This document shows, piece after piece, positions 17,354-25,598 of a stretch of 64,000 bases of DNA. The DNA is from TMED27 sp963922705 (GTDB taxonomy: Bacteria > Pseudomonadota > Alphaproteobacteria > Micavibrionales > Micavibrionaceae). Made by a program: the position numbers and the translations under genes. The number at the start of each line of letters is the position of its first letter. Position 1 is the first letter of the stretch. The DNA lies in the NCBI GenBank assembly GCA_963922705.1, contig CAWUJS010000002.1, positions 1 to 64,000 on the forward strand. The letters run 5' to 3'. Under the pieces are notes generated by a model. It was given only the letters and a program-made list of their open reading frames with translations. It was not told where the DNA came from and ran no database searches.

Positions 17354-19876
17354 TTAGGCTTTTTTCTTGCGTTTGGCCGGAGCCTTCTTTTTCTTAGGCT
17401 TTGCTGCAGCTTCTGCTTCTTTAGCAGCTTTCGCCGCCGCTTTAGCCTCATCGCGTTTCATTTTCTCAGCAATGAGATCAACGGCACGGTTCATGCCAAT
17501 CGTCATGACATCTTCATCCTTGGGGATAGAGGCAAATTTCCCGTCATGTTGCACGAATGGCCCAAAACGCCCGATTCCGGCTTTGATCATTTTACCAGTC
17601 TCCGGGTGTTCGCCAACATCACGCGGCAATGCGAGTAACGATAAAGCCTTCTCCAGATCAACATCGGCAGGGGATAATCCTTTCGGTAATCCCTGACGCT
17701 TGGGTTTAGGTGCTTTTGGCTTGGATGGTTTGCGCGGTGCTTTTTTACCAGCCTCTTTGGCCTCTTTTTTAGCAATCTCCCATGCCGCGATATCCTTCTC
17801 ATACCCTTCCATATCCGGTTTTTCTTCCGGTGCAGGATCAATCTGCACATAAGGGCCATAAGGTCCGCGCCTCAGAGAAACCGTGCGCCCTGTCCCTGGC
17901 TCTTCACCCAGAATTTTCGGCTCATTCGCCAGCGCCGCCATATCACTATCTTCTTCGCCATCAGGAACAACCAGAGGCTTTGTATATTTACAGCCCTCAT
18001 TATAGTTAGAGCAGCCAATGAATGCGCCGAATTTCCCAAGTTTTAAGCCAAGGCGACCATTGCCGATTGTATCCTTACACGCCTGACATTCCCGGCTTTC
18101 TTCACCTTCAGGGAAGAAGTGCGGCCCAAGATCTTCATCCAGATAATCAATGACTTCGGTAATGGTAAGACCTTTCGCCTCATCAACCGCGGCTTTAAAA
18201 TCAACCCAGAACTGCTGCAGCATTTCCTGCCAATTCACGTGCCCGCCTGCAATTGCATCTAGCTCTTCTTCAAGATTGGCAGTGAAATCATAATCCACAT
18301 ATTTGGTGAAGAATTTGGTCAGGAAGGTCGTAACAACCCGCCCGCGATCACCAGGAACAAAACGACGGCTTTCCATCGACACATAATTGCGATCCCGCAA
18401 AACCTGCATGATGGATGCATAGGTCGATGGTCTACCGATTCCCATCTCTTCCAGCGCTTTGACCAGTGATGCTTCGGTATAACGCGGTGGTGGCTGTGTG
18501 AAATGCTGATTCGGTGTAACATCGACAAGCTTTGTGGAATCGCCTTCATTCATCGGCGGTAAGCGGCGATCTTTTTGATCCTCATGCTTATCATCATCAC
18601 TGCGATCTTCTGTATAAAGTTTCAGGAAACCATCGAATTTCACAACTGATCCATTGGCGCGCAAAATAACATCATCCGTTCCATCGCTGATATCAACGGC
18701 CATTTGATCCATGATAGCATTTTCCATTTGCGATGCAATTGTGCGCTTCCAGATCAGCTCATAAAGCCTGCGCTCTTTATCATCCTTCATGGGTGCGCCC
18801 TTGCGCCCCGGTATTTTGGAAAGATCAGTCGGGCGAATCGCTTCATGGGCTTCTTGCGCGTTTTTAGCCTTTGATTTGTATAGGCGCGGGGCGTTCGGCA
18901 CATATTGATCACCATACTCCCCCTTAATCACAGAACGCGCCTGTGCAACCGCTTCGCCAGACAAAGTTGTTCCATCCGTACGCATATAGGTGATAAAACC
19001 TGCCTCGTATAAGCTTTGCGCAGTACGCATCGTCTGTGAGGCACTCATACCAAGTTTTCGCGATGCTTCCATTTGCAATGAGGATGTAATAAACGGCGCA
19101 GCCGGATTACGGCGCTTTTCTTTACGTTCAATTTTTTGAATAGAGAGGTTTTTATTGCGGATTCGCTCTTCGGCTTTCTTCGCATCCTCTTCCGATCCGA
19201 TATCCAGCTTGCCCAGCTTATTGCCCGATAAATGAGTCAGACGCGCTGTGAATGGAATACCATCGGATGTGTGCAGCTTTGTTTCGATGCTCCAATATTC
19301 TTGCGCATTAAAAACTTCAATTTCCGCTTCTCTTTCGCAAATCAAACGCAGCGCAACCGATTGCACTCGCCCCGCAGAACGCGATCCGGGAAGCTTGCGC
19401 CAAAGAACAGGCGAGAGGTTAAATCCAACCAGATAATCCAAAGCGCGGCGTGCAAGATAAGCATTGATCAAAGGCTGATCCAGTGAACGGCTGCTCTGGA
19501 ATGCCTCGGTAATTGCTTTTTTGGTGATCTCATTGAATGTAACGCGCTTAATGTCTTTGCCTGCTGTCAAATCAGCATCTTGCAAAATTTCCTGAATATG
19601 CCAGGCAATCGCCTCTCCTTCTCTATCCGGGTCAGGCGCGAGCCATATCGCACTGGCTTTTTTCACCGCACGCTTGATGTCATTGACATGTTTTGATGAT
19701 CGCTCCCCAAGCTCCCACTTCATCGCAAAATTTTCATCGGGGAGAACAGAGCCGTCTTTATTAACCAGATCACGCACATGCCCAAAGCTGGCCAGCACTT
19801 CATAATCGCCGCCCAAATATCCGCCAATCTTTTTGGCTTTTGCGGGAGATTCAACAATGACGAGGTTATTTGTCAT
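17354..19876 (-). CDS. topA: DNA topoisomerase I
   Basis: This type IA topoisomerase relaxes negative supercoils through a 5'-phosphotyrosine intermediate. The 840-residue protein has the N-terminal Toprim domain (LVIVESPAKAKKIGGYLG; later DPDREGEAIAWHI), the DNA gate with catalytic Tyr in GFITYMRTDGT, and EEMGIGRPSTYASIMQVLRD. Behind it come one C4 zinc ribbon (CQAC then CSNYNEGC), topo C-terminal repeats containing RRGPYGPYVQI and GRFGPFVQHDGKFA, and a Lys/Ala-rich tail. It is transcribed with dprA upstream, across a repeat-containing gap, and rnr downstream with a 3-base gap. Confidence 0.98.
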   Translation of the reverse strand: MTNNLVIVESPAKAKKIGGYLGGDYEVLASFGHVRDLVNKDGSVLPDENFAMKWELGERSSKHVNDIKRAVKKASAIWLAPDPDREGEAIAWHIQEILQDADLTAGKDIKRVTFNEITKKAITEAFQSSRSLDQPLINAYLARRALDYLVGFNLSPVLWRKLPGSRSAGRVQSVALRLICEREAEIEVFNAQEYWSIETKLHTSDGIPFTARLTHLSGNKLGKLDIGSEEDAKKAEERIRNKNLSIQKIERKEKRRNPAAPFITSSLQMEASRKLGMSASQTMRTAQSLYEAGFITYMRTDGTTLSGEAVAQARSVIKGEYGDQYVPNAPRLYKSKAKNAQEAHEAIRPTDLSKIPGRKGAPMKDDKERRLYELIWKRTIASQMENAIMDQMAVDISDGTDDVILRANGSVVKFDGFLKLYTEDRSDDDKHEDQKDRRLPPMNEGDSTKLVDVTPNQHFTQPPPRYTEASLVKALEEMGIGRPSTYASIMQVLRDRNYVSMESRRFVPGDRGRVVTTFLTKFFTKYVDYDFTANLEEELDAIAGGHVNWQEMLQQFWVDFKAAVDEAKGLTITEVIDYLDEDLGPHFFPEGEESRECQACKDTIGNGRLGLKLGKFGAFIGCSNYNEGCKYTKPLVVPDGEEDSDMAALANEPKILGEEPGTGRTVSLRRGPYGPYVQIDPAPEEKPDMEGYEKDIAAWEIAKKEAKEAGKKAPRKPSKPKAPKPKRQGLPKGLSPADVDLEKALSLLALPRDVGEHPETGKMIKAGIGRFGPFVQHDGKFASIPKDEDVMTIGMNRAVDLIAEKMKRDEAKAAAKAAKEAEAAAKPKKKKAPAKRKKKA

Positions 19877-19920
19877 TTCATTTTAATTCCTTATTAAGCA
19901 GCAAAGCCGCAATATTACTT

Positions 19921-20006
19921 ACCACAGTGAACACAGAAGAAAAACACAGGGGCAATCATTTTTAAAACACAAAATGCTCCTGTGTTGCATCTGTGTCTTC
20001 TGTGGT
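19921..20006. repeat. imperfect palindromic repeat, family B (ACCACAG type)
   Basis: The gap between dprA and topA is filled by an 86-bp imperfect palindrome starting ACCACAGTGAACACAGAAG and ending CTTCTGTGGT, with matching CACAGG/CCTGTG blocks inside. A half-copy with the same bases occurs at 54673-54704. Similar ACCACAGAG-type intergenic repeats are known from many bacterial genomes. Confidence 0.75.
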
Positions 20007-20037
20007 TGTTTTTTGTAATGCCTGCGGCGTTTAAAAT

Positions 20038-21183
20038 CTATTCTATGTCCAACAAGCTAATCCTATTACCAGGCAAACGTTTTACACGCCCTGCCAACTC
20101 CAGTTCCAGCAAAATTGTTTGTAAGACCGGAATGCTCATATGGCATGCACGGAAAAGTTCGTCAACTGTAACAGGTGCAAATGATAAATTCTCAAGAACC
20201 GTTTCTTGTGCATTTTGCGGGATATCTTCATTGGCGGGAGGCGGGCTTTCAAAACTAGGTTTTACTGGAATAGGTTCACGCAGGCCTGTCCCGTGAAAGT
20301 TTAAAATTGCCTCTAGAATATCATCTGCATTTCGAATGAGGGTTGCGCCTTCGCGGATCAAATGATTGGGACCATGCGCCCGGGGATCAAACGGTGAGCC
20401 TGGCACAGCCATCACTTCCCGCCCCTGCTCTCCAGCAAGCCGCGCGGAGATGAGAGAGCCTGAACGCATGGTTGCCTCGACAACAATTGTGGCGCGAGAG
20501 AGACCTGATACAATACGGTTACGTTTGGGGAAATGCCGCGCTTGCGGTGATGTTCCAAACGGACTTTCCGCAAGGATAAGACCCTGATCCCTGATATGTT
20601 CAAAAAGTTGTGTATTTTCCTGTGGGTAGATCACGTCAATGCCGCCCGCCACCACGGCAATTGTTCCTGTGGATAGCGCCCCCTTATGTGCTGCCGTATC
20701 AATACCGCGTGCCAGACCTGAGACAACAATTTGGTTGCGCGCCCCTAAATCACGGGCAATTTTTTCAGCCATTTTTCGCCCATTCAGCGATGCATTCCGT
20801 GCGCCCACCATGGCAATACAGCTTTGGGAAAGAATCTCAAGATTACCGAGATAAGATAAGACAGGCGGCGCATCATCACAGGCCGCAAGCATTGAGGGGT
20901 ATGTATCACAGGCCGTCGTCACAATATCCCCGCCAAAGCGATGCAACGCTTCATATTCGCGTTCTATTGCAGAAAGCGCGGGCGCTTTAAGCGGTTTTTT
21001 CCGTCCGCCACGTGAAGCCAGTGCAGGAAGTGCATCCAGCGCATTACCGGCCGAACCGAAACGCTCAATCAGCTTGTAAAAGGTGATCGGGCCGACATTT
21101 TCGGTGCGAAATAGTCGCACCCAGTTGAGCTTTTCAGCATCAGGTAAAGGCACTGCACTGTGTTTCTTATTAAACATTTTCAT
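20038..21183 (-). CDS. dprA: DNA-processing protein DprA
   Basis: DprA (Smf) binds incoming single-stranded DNA and loads RecA during natural transformation; it is kept in many bacteria not known to be competent. The 381-residue protein has an N-terminal helical domain (VRLFRTENVGPITFYKLIER), the Rossmann-like core with AMVGARNAS, SGLARGIDTAAHKGAL, and FPKRNRIVSGLS, and a C-terminal winged-helix (DML1-like) segment (APVTVDELFRACHMSIPVLQ). The order pyrB-plsY-dprA-topA-rnr is the ancestral alphaproteobacterial one. The upstream gap of 82 bases holds a palindromic repeat. Confidence 0.96.
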   Translation of the reverse strand: MKMFNKKHSAVPLPDAEKLNWVRLFRTENVGPITFYKLIERFGSAGNALDALPALASRGGRKKPLKAPALSAIEREYEALHRFGGDIVTTACDTYPSMLAACDDAPPVLSYLGNLEILSQSCIAMVGARNASLNGRKMAEKIARDLGARNQIVVSGLARGIDTAAHKGALSTGTIAVVAGGIDVIYPQENTQLFEHIRDQGLILAESPFGTSPQARHFPKRNRIVSGLSRATIVVEATMRSGSLISARLAGEQGREVMAVPGSPFDPRAHGPNHLIREGATLIRNADDILEAILNFHGTGLREPIPVKPSFESPPPANEDIPQNAQETVLENLSFAPVTVDELFRACHMSIPVLQTILLELELAGRVKRLPGNRISLLDIE

Positions 21184-21191
21184 CCTTTTTT

Positions 21192-21262
21192 ACACGTGAG
21201 TTAGCCAGAGACAGCGGAGTTGTTAAAATAATATCTCTGTTTATCTACGTTATCTCACATGT
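21192..21262. repeat. imperfect palindrome between plsY and dprA
   Basis: ACACGTGAGTTA at the left pairs imperfectly with TTATCTCACATGT at the right, with further matching AGAGACAG / CTCTGTTT blocks, giving a hairpin of about 28 bp with mismatches. It fills the plsY-dprA gap almost completely. It may be a diverged member of the family B repeats or a separate family. Confidence 0.5.
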
Positions 21263-21265
21263 CCA

Positions 21266-21961
21266 TTAATTCTTAGTCCCTATCTTTGGCTCAACGCCTT
21301 TCAAAAGCCGCTTGATATTCTCTTTATGTCGCCAGAAGACAAGCATAGCAATCAGGATTGTAACCAAAGCCGGCATAGCGCCATAAATCAGCAACGTTGT
21401 CAAAGGTACAAATGCAACAGCAACTAAGGCCGAAAGTGAGGATATCCGAAAGAACCCGGCGACAATCCCCCACGTGACGCAAGCCACAAAACCCGCCCAA
21501 GGTAGTGCCGCCAGTAAAACGCCAAGTGTCGTTGCTACCCCTTTGCCGCCTTTAAATTTAAGCCAGACAGGATAACAGTGGCCAATAATGGCACACAGCC
21601 CAATCAGCGTTAAATAAAGATGCAGATCTTCGAGACTGTCGCGGAATACTATGAAAGCAAAAATAATCGGAGGAACAGGTTTTAGAAAATCCAGACAGAG
21701 TGTTGCAAAGGCCAGCGGCTTTCCATGCGCTCTTAAAACATTCGTCGCCCCGATATTCCCCGAGCCTGTTTGACGGATGTCACCTTTGCCCAAAATCTTT
21801 GTTAAAATAAACCCGAACGGAATGGAACCTAGCAAGTAGGCAAAAGGGATATAGCCTAAAGTCATAAAAATTATAAAAATTACATGGAAAAAGCTATATC
21901 CGTTATAGTAACTAATCATGTTCGGGATTTCTGCAAATAATTCAAATAAACTAAGCTCCAT
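21266..21961 (-). CDS. plsY: glycerol-3-phosphate acyltransferase PlsY
   Basis: PlsY moves an acyl group from acyl-phosphate to glycerol-3-phosphate, the first step of membrane phospholipid synthesis, in the inner membrane. The family motifs are all present: LLGSIPFGFI, TGSGNIGATNVLR, and GHCYPVWLKFKGGKGVATTL, within about five to six membrane helices. At 231 residues it is about 30 longer than usual, because the reading frame extends upstream of the first conserved helix. A shorter start at the Met before TLGYIPFAYLLG (about 21865) is possible, as neither start has a clear Shine-Dalgarno. It lies between pyrB and dprA. Confidence 0.94.
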   Translation of the reverse strand: MELSLFELFAEIPNMISYYNGYSFFHVIFIIFMTLGYIPFAYLLGSIPFGFILTKILGKGDIRQTGSGNIGATNVLRAHGKPLAFATLCLDFLKPVPPIIFAFIVFRDSLEDLHLYLTLIGLCAIIGHCYPVWLKFKGGKGVATTLGVLLAALPWAGFVACVTWGIVAGFFRISSLSALVAVAFVPLTTLLIYGAMPALVTILIAMLVFWRHKENIKRLLKGVEPKIGTKN

Positions 21962-21977
21962 CAATCACCCACCCTAA

Positions 21978-22059
21978 CGTCATTGCGAGCGTAGCGAAGC
22001 AATCTTGTTAGCATTCCAGGGATTACTTCGACCAAAATAAATTTGGTCTCGCAATGACG
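21978..22059. repeat. palindromic repeat, family C (GTCATTGCGAGC type)
   Basis: The 82-bp element starts CGTCATTGCGAG and ends CTCGCAATGACG, with inner inverted blocks GAAGCAATC / GATTACTTC. Repeats with GTCATTGCGAGCGAAGCGAAGCAATC-type arms are widespread in bacterial genomes. It fills the gap between pyrB and plsY, where pyrC is commonly found in related genomes. Confidence 0.8.
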
Positions 22060-22076
22060 GTATCCGAGATTATTTG

Positions 22077-22991
22077 TCATGATCCTCCACCCACCAGAAT
22101 ATCAAGCACGGCCATCCTCGTTGGAATACCATTTTTCACCTGTTTTAAAATCAAGCTCCGTGAAGGGTCTTCTGCCACGCTATCTTCCATCTGGACATTC
22201 CTAACCAATGGCCCTGGATCCATGACAATTGCTTTGGGGCAGTACTCATCCAATTTTGCAAGCGTCACGCCAAATTCATTAAAATAAGCTGCATCAGAAG
22301 CAATCAGAGCCGTATCCATGCGTTCTTTTTGCAAGCGAATAGTCATAACAACATCACTACCCGGAAGCCCGTCATCAAGAGAATTGAATGTCTCAACATC
22401 AGATACAACAAGCTTTTCCGGCATTAAAACATCCGGTGCAATCACGCGCACATTCGCACCCATCTTTGTCAAAAGCTGCATGTTCGAGCTTGCTACGCGG
22501 CTATGGGCAATATCCCCGATAATCGTAACATTCAAACCCTCAAGAGAGCCAAAATGCTGATGCATTGTTAAAGCATCCAGCAAAGCTTGTGTTGGATGTT
22601 CCCGCCAGCTATCACCACCATTAATTACTGGGCAATGCGCACGCGAAGCTACGAATTTCGGCGCACCGAATTCTGAATGCCTTAGGACAATAGCGTCGGG
22701 CTGCATGGCGCATAAAGTATCAATCGTATCGATAAAATTCTCACCTTTGGAAAGAGAACTTGTCTCGGGGTTCCAATTAATAATATCCGCGCCCAGACGT
22801 TTTGCCGCCATTTCAAAAGACGTCAAAGTGCGCGTGGAATCTTCAAAGAAAAGATGTAAAATAATTTTACCATCTAGTTTCTGCTGATCCCATTTGCCAA
22901 GGGCAAGTCCTTCTGCATAATATTGCGCACGGTCTAAAATCGTATCAATCTGATCCGCATCCAGCTCATCTATGCCTAAAAGATGTTTCAT
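22077..22991 (-). CDS. pyrB: aspartate carbamoyltransferase catalytic subunit
   Basis: PyrB joins carbamoyl phosphate and aspartate in the committed step of pyrimidine synthesis. The 304-residue protein has the normal length, the carbamoyl-phosphate motif FFEDSTRTLTSFEMAAKRLG (Ser-Thr-Arg-Thr), and the conserved HPTQALLDALT. The aspartate domain includes DIAHSRVASSNMQLLTKMGA and VMTIRLQKERMD. No regulatory pyrI is present, as expected in this class. The usual partner pyrC (dihydroorotase) is not next to it. Confidence 0.97.
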   Translation of the reverse strand: MKHLLGIDELDADQIDTILDRAQYYAEGLALGKWDQQKLDGKIILHLFFEDSTRTLTSFEMAAKRLGADIINWNPETSSLSKGENFIDTIDTLCAMQPDAIVLRHSEFGAPKFVASRAHCPVINGGDSWREHPTQALLDALTMHQHFGSLEGLNVTIIGDIAHSRVASSNMQLLTKMGANVRVIAPDVLMPEKLVVSDVETFNSLDDGLPGSDVVMTIRLQKERMDTALIASDAAYFNEFGVTLAKLDEYCPKAIVMDPGPLVRNVQMEDSVAEDPSRSLILKQVKNGIPTRMAVLDILVGGGS

Positions 22992-23029
22992 AAATTACTT
23001 TCTTAAAAATTTAGGTGCTGAATCGTACA

Positions 23030-23542
23030 TTAAAGAATATGTTTTAAAAAAGGAAGAAATTGGTAAATAGAGGCGGTAAAAATACCAACGCAAAAACCGG
23101 GGCCAGCGGGGATGGAAAAATGCGATAGCTTTCCGGTGTCCTGTTCCTGCATTTTTTTATAATATAAAACGCAAAGACTATGGATAATCCCGGCAAAGGC
23201 ACCAATGGCAATCGCCAGCAAAATACCTTGTGATCCAAGCCAAACACCACCAGCCGCCACCAATTTCACATCACCAAGGCCGAGCGTATCTTGTTTATAG
23301 ATTTTGTTGCCCGCCAATCGAATACCATATAACAGCCCCCCGCCAATAATGGCGCCCAATACCATACCCTCAAAGGAAAGCCATGAAAAAGCTGTCAAGC
23401 TATGAAAGATTATCCCACATGCTGCAAGTCCTGCATTATATATATTCGGCAAAAGACCGATTTTTAAGTCAATCACGGATAAAACAATAAGCAAGACAAA
23501 GGCCAAAGCAAGACATAGCAAAGTAAAAGTTTCCAGAATCAT
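23030..23542 (-). CDS. A24 prepilin peptidase (CpaA/TadV-like)
   Basis: This is a membrane aspartyl protease of the type that cleaves prepilin leader peptides in Tad/Flp or type IV pilus systems. The 170-residue form has only the peptidase core, without the methylation domain of PilD. The two catalytic Asp sites are visible: SVIDLKIGLLPN near the N-terminus and GLGDVKLVAAGGVWLG (GxGD). Hydrophobic helices alternate through the rest. The frame extends to a TTG at 23572, but the ATG at 23542 gives a normal N-terminus. No pilin or Tad gene is nearby. It lies 38 bases upstream of pyrB on the same strand. Confidence 0.85.
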   Translation of the reverse strand: MILETFTLLCLALAFVLLIVLSVIDLKIGLLPNIYNAGLAACGIIFHSLTAFSWLSFEGMVLGAIIGGGLLYGIRLAGNKIYKQDTLGLGDVKLVAAGGVWLGSQGILLAIAIGAFAGIIHSLCVLYYKKMQEQDTGKLSHFSIPAGPGFCVGIFTASIYQFLPFLKHIL

Positions 23543-23722
23543 AGAGTGATTGCCATTTATCTCTTTAGTCAAAGTATGCTAAATACACAATTGAGCTCTA
23601 ACTCACAATTATCAAGTAAGGAATGATTCACTGCTAATCGCCGGCCTAGTACGTGAAATTGTTTACACGGCTGAAAATATCCCGGAATTTAAGAACCTTA
23701 CCCGAACCTATAGATATAGAAT

Positions 23723-23776
23723 AAAAAGGCCCGGCTCATCATTAAATCAGGATAAAGGATGACAAGCCGGGCTTTT
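23723..23776 (-). terminator. bidirectional intrinsic terminator
   Basis: GCCCGGCT and AGCCGGGC form an 8-bp GC stem, extended by CATC/GATG inside. It is flanked by T-runs on both strands: TTTT to the right on plus, CCTTTTTATT on minus. On the minus strand it lies about 65 bases after the 56-aa small gene, which it probably ends. The rest of the gap 23573-24249 contains that small gene and the eipB promoter region. Confidence 0.65.
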
Positions 23777-23842
23777 GAAAGTGCCTGCTTTTCAGGGGTT
23801 CACGGTAGGGTAAGGGCAAGCAGGCGTGGGTATTTTTAAAAT

Positions 23843-24013
23843 CTAGCGGTGATGTTGTTGATTTTGATCACTATGCAACACATCAAAAATATCATCGTGG
23901 CCATCTACAAAATCGTTTAAACGCGATAACTCAAAGGCTTTACGTTCCAATATAGAAATATCAAAAACTTTTGATTGTATCGTATTATTATTCGTTTTTA
24001 TTGATTGACGCAT
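23843..24013 (-). CDS. small hypothetical protein (56 aa)
   Basis: A short open frame encodes a 56-residue polar protein beginning MRQSIKTNNNTIQSKVFDIS and ending in a His/Gln-rich tail. It has a good ribosome-binding site (AAAAGGTGAT, 5 to 7 bases before the ATG) and a terminator downstream, which together argue that it is expressed. The central stretch ILERKAFELSRLNDFVDGHD is amphipathic and likely helical. It has no membrane segment and no family I recognise. It diverges from the EipB gene and shares its 236-base promoter region. Confidence 0.55.
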   Translation of the reverse strand: MRQSIKTNNNTIQSKVFDISILERKAFELSRLNDFVDGHDDIFDVLHSDQNQQHHR

Positions 24014-24189
24014 ATCATCACCTTTTCGTTATAGTCTGTTTGTTGTGTAAATATTATTTGCGAAAAATATGCCAAAAGCCGTGCGTAAAAAATTGTTTTA
24101 CAAACAGTGTCTTACGCTAAGATTGTATTTTTTATAAAAGCGGCAAAAATATACATAAGAAAAAAATTCCCAGTACAACCCGGCAAAAG

Positions 24190-24218
24190 TTTACCCTTTG
24201 CCAAGTTTAGGCTATCCT
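24190..24218 (+). promoter_or_regulatory. candidate promoter of the eipB-like gene
   Basis: TTTACC and TATCCT lie 17 bases apart, ending about 30 bases upstream of the ATG at 24250. The two hexamers match four of six consensus bases each. Confidence 0.35.
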
Positions 24219-24249
24219 AAAAGATGCCTAATCTATAAAATGGTCTCCA

Positions 24250-25110
24250 ATGCTTCAACGCTTTATTATCACTGTATTTTTTGTTGGCTTCATGTGCTCA
24301 AGCTCAACTGCTATGGCATTGGATGTGAAGCTTCCCGGACAGGCACACGGCTTTGAAGCTCATAGAGCTATTTATGCGGTTGATTTGCAGTCATCGCGTT
24401 CTGCAAGCAGAATTGTCAATATTTCAGGGCATATGTATTATGAATGGGTCTATGATTGTGATGCTTGGAACTCTCAATATCGCTTCAATGTTTTGTATGA
24501 GTATGCAGATGCTCCGGCTGTCAGAATTACCAGTGATTTTTCAAATTTTGAAGCATATGATGGAGATAATCTTGATTTTAGTGTCGTGCGTAAACAAAAT
24601 GGGCGTCAATATCAAGAAATTCGCGGCCATGCTCATAACAATGACGGCCAGAATGCAGAGGCCATATATAACCAGCCTGCAGGCCTTGTCCAAACATTGC
24701 CGCAAGGCACTTTATTTCCGATGGCGCATACTCTAAAAATTATCGATGCTATAAAAAAAGAAGAAAAGTTTTTCAACGCCACTATTTTTGATGGCAGTGA
24801 CGGGGAAGGGCCTGTTGAGATTAATGCTTTTCTTGGAAAGCCGGTTCAGACTGATGTTATTTTGGATCAAATCAAGGGTAATTCTGCTTTGGATCAGAAT
24901 TTGTTAAAAAGCCCAGCATATAATTTACAACTTGCCTTTTTCCCATTGAACAAAAATGAACAGCAAGCAGATTATGAAATGGATTTAACTTTGCATCATA
25001 ACAGCGTTATCAGTGATATGCTTATTCATTATGGTGATTTTAGCGTTCATCAAAAACTTATTGCTATCGAACCAATCGATACAGAGCAAACATTACAATC
25101 TTGCCAATAA
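24250..25110 (+). CDS. eipB: EipB-like periplasmic protein (DUF1849)
   Basis: EipB is an alphaproteobacterial periplasmic protein with a spiral beta fold that supports envelope integrity and antibiotic tolerance in Brucella. The 286-residue product begins with a Sec signal peptide (residues 1-23, ending STAMA). The mature part is beta-rich and contains GHMYYEWVYDCDAW and ITSDFSNFEAYDGDNLDFSV. Cys70 and Cys285, the latter in the C-terminal LQSCQ, match in position the disulfide pair of EipB, and no other cysteine occurs in the mature protein. It precedes divK-pleD by 100 bases in the same direction. Confidence 0.8.
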   Translation: MLQRFIITVFFVGFMCSSSTAMALDVKLPGQAHGFEAHRAIYAVDLQSSRSASRIVNISGHMYYEWVYDCDAWNSQYRFNVLYEYADAPAVRITSDFSNFEAYDGDNLDFSVVRKQNGRQYQEIRGHAHNNDGQNAEAIYNQPAGLVQTLPQGTLFPMAHTLKIIDAIKKEEKFFNATIFDGSDGEGPVEINAFLGKPVQTDVILDQIKGNSALDQNLLKSPAYNLQLAFFPLNKNEQQADYEMDLTLHHNSVISDMLIHYGDFSVHQKLIAIEPIDTEQTLQSCQ

Positions 25111-25210
25111 AACTATTCTCTTTCACCTGAAAAAACGATAGGATTTTATTAAATATAATTTAGGGATTTATCATTTACTCTAATGAAATATGGGGTGATA
25201 AAAGAATAGT

Positions 25211-25591
25211 ATGAGCAAAACAGTTCTTATTGTTGAAGATAATACATTAAACATGAAGCTTTTTCATGACCTTCTCGAAGCGCATGGTGTGAATACGATA
25301 GAAACCTATGATGGGAAAAATGTTATTGACCTTGCGCGCGAGCATAATCCAGATCTCATATTAATGGATATACAATTGCCTGAAATTTCTGGGCTTGACG
25401 TTACAAAAATGCTCAAAGATGATGAAGACTTAAGGCAAATACCTGTGATAGCAGTGACAGCTTTCGCGATGAAGGGTGATGAGCAGAAAATACGTGAAGG
25501 TGGCTGTGAAGACTACATATCCAAGCCGATCTCGGTTGTCAATTTCATGGATACAATAAACCGCTATCTCGGTTCCGAAGAAGAGGCCTGA
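25211..25591 (+). CDS. divK: single-domain response regulator DivK
   Basis: DivK is the small cell-cycle response regulator that, when phosphorylated, stimulates the kinases DivJ and PleC and lowers CckA activity through DivL. The 126-residue protein is a bare receiver domain. It shows the acidic pair in LIVEDN, phospho-acceptor Asp in LILMDIQLPEISG, the switch Thr in AVTAFAMKGDE, and Lys in YISKPISVVNFMDT. The tract MSKTVLIVEDNTLNMKLFHD and the REGGCEDYISKP end are nearly identical to Caulobacter DivK. It is followed after 7 bases by pleD, the conserved divK-pleD operon. Confidence 0.95.
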   Translation: MSKTVLIVEDNTLNMKLFHDLLEAHGVNTIETYDGKNVIDLAREHNPDLILMDIQLPEISGLDVTKMLKDDEDLRQIPVIAVTAFAMKGDEQKIREGGCEDYISKPISVVNFMDTINRYLGSEEEA

Positions 25592-25598
25592 AATTTAA

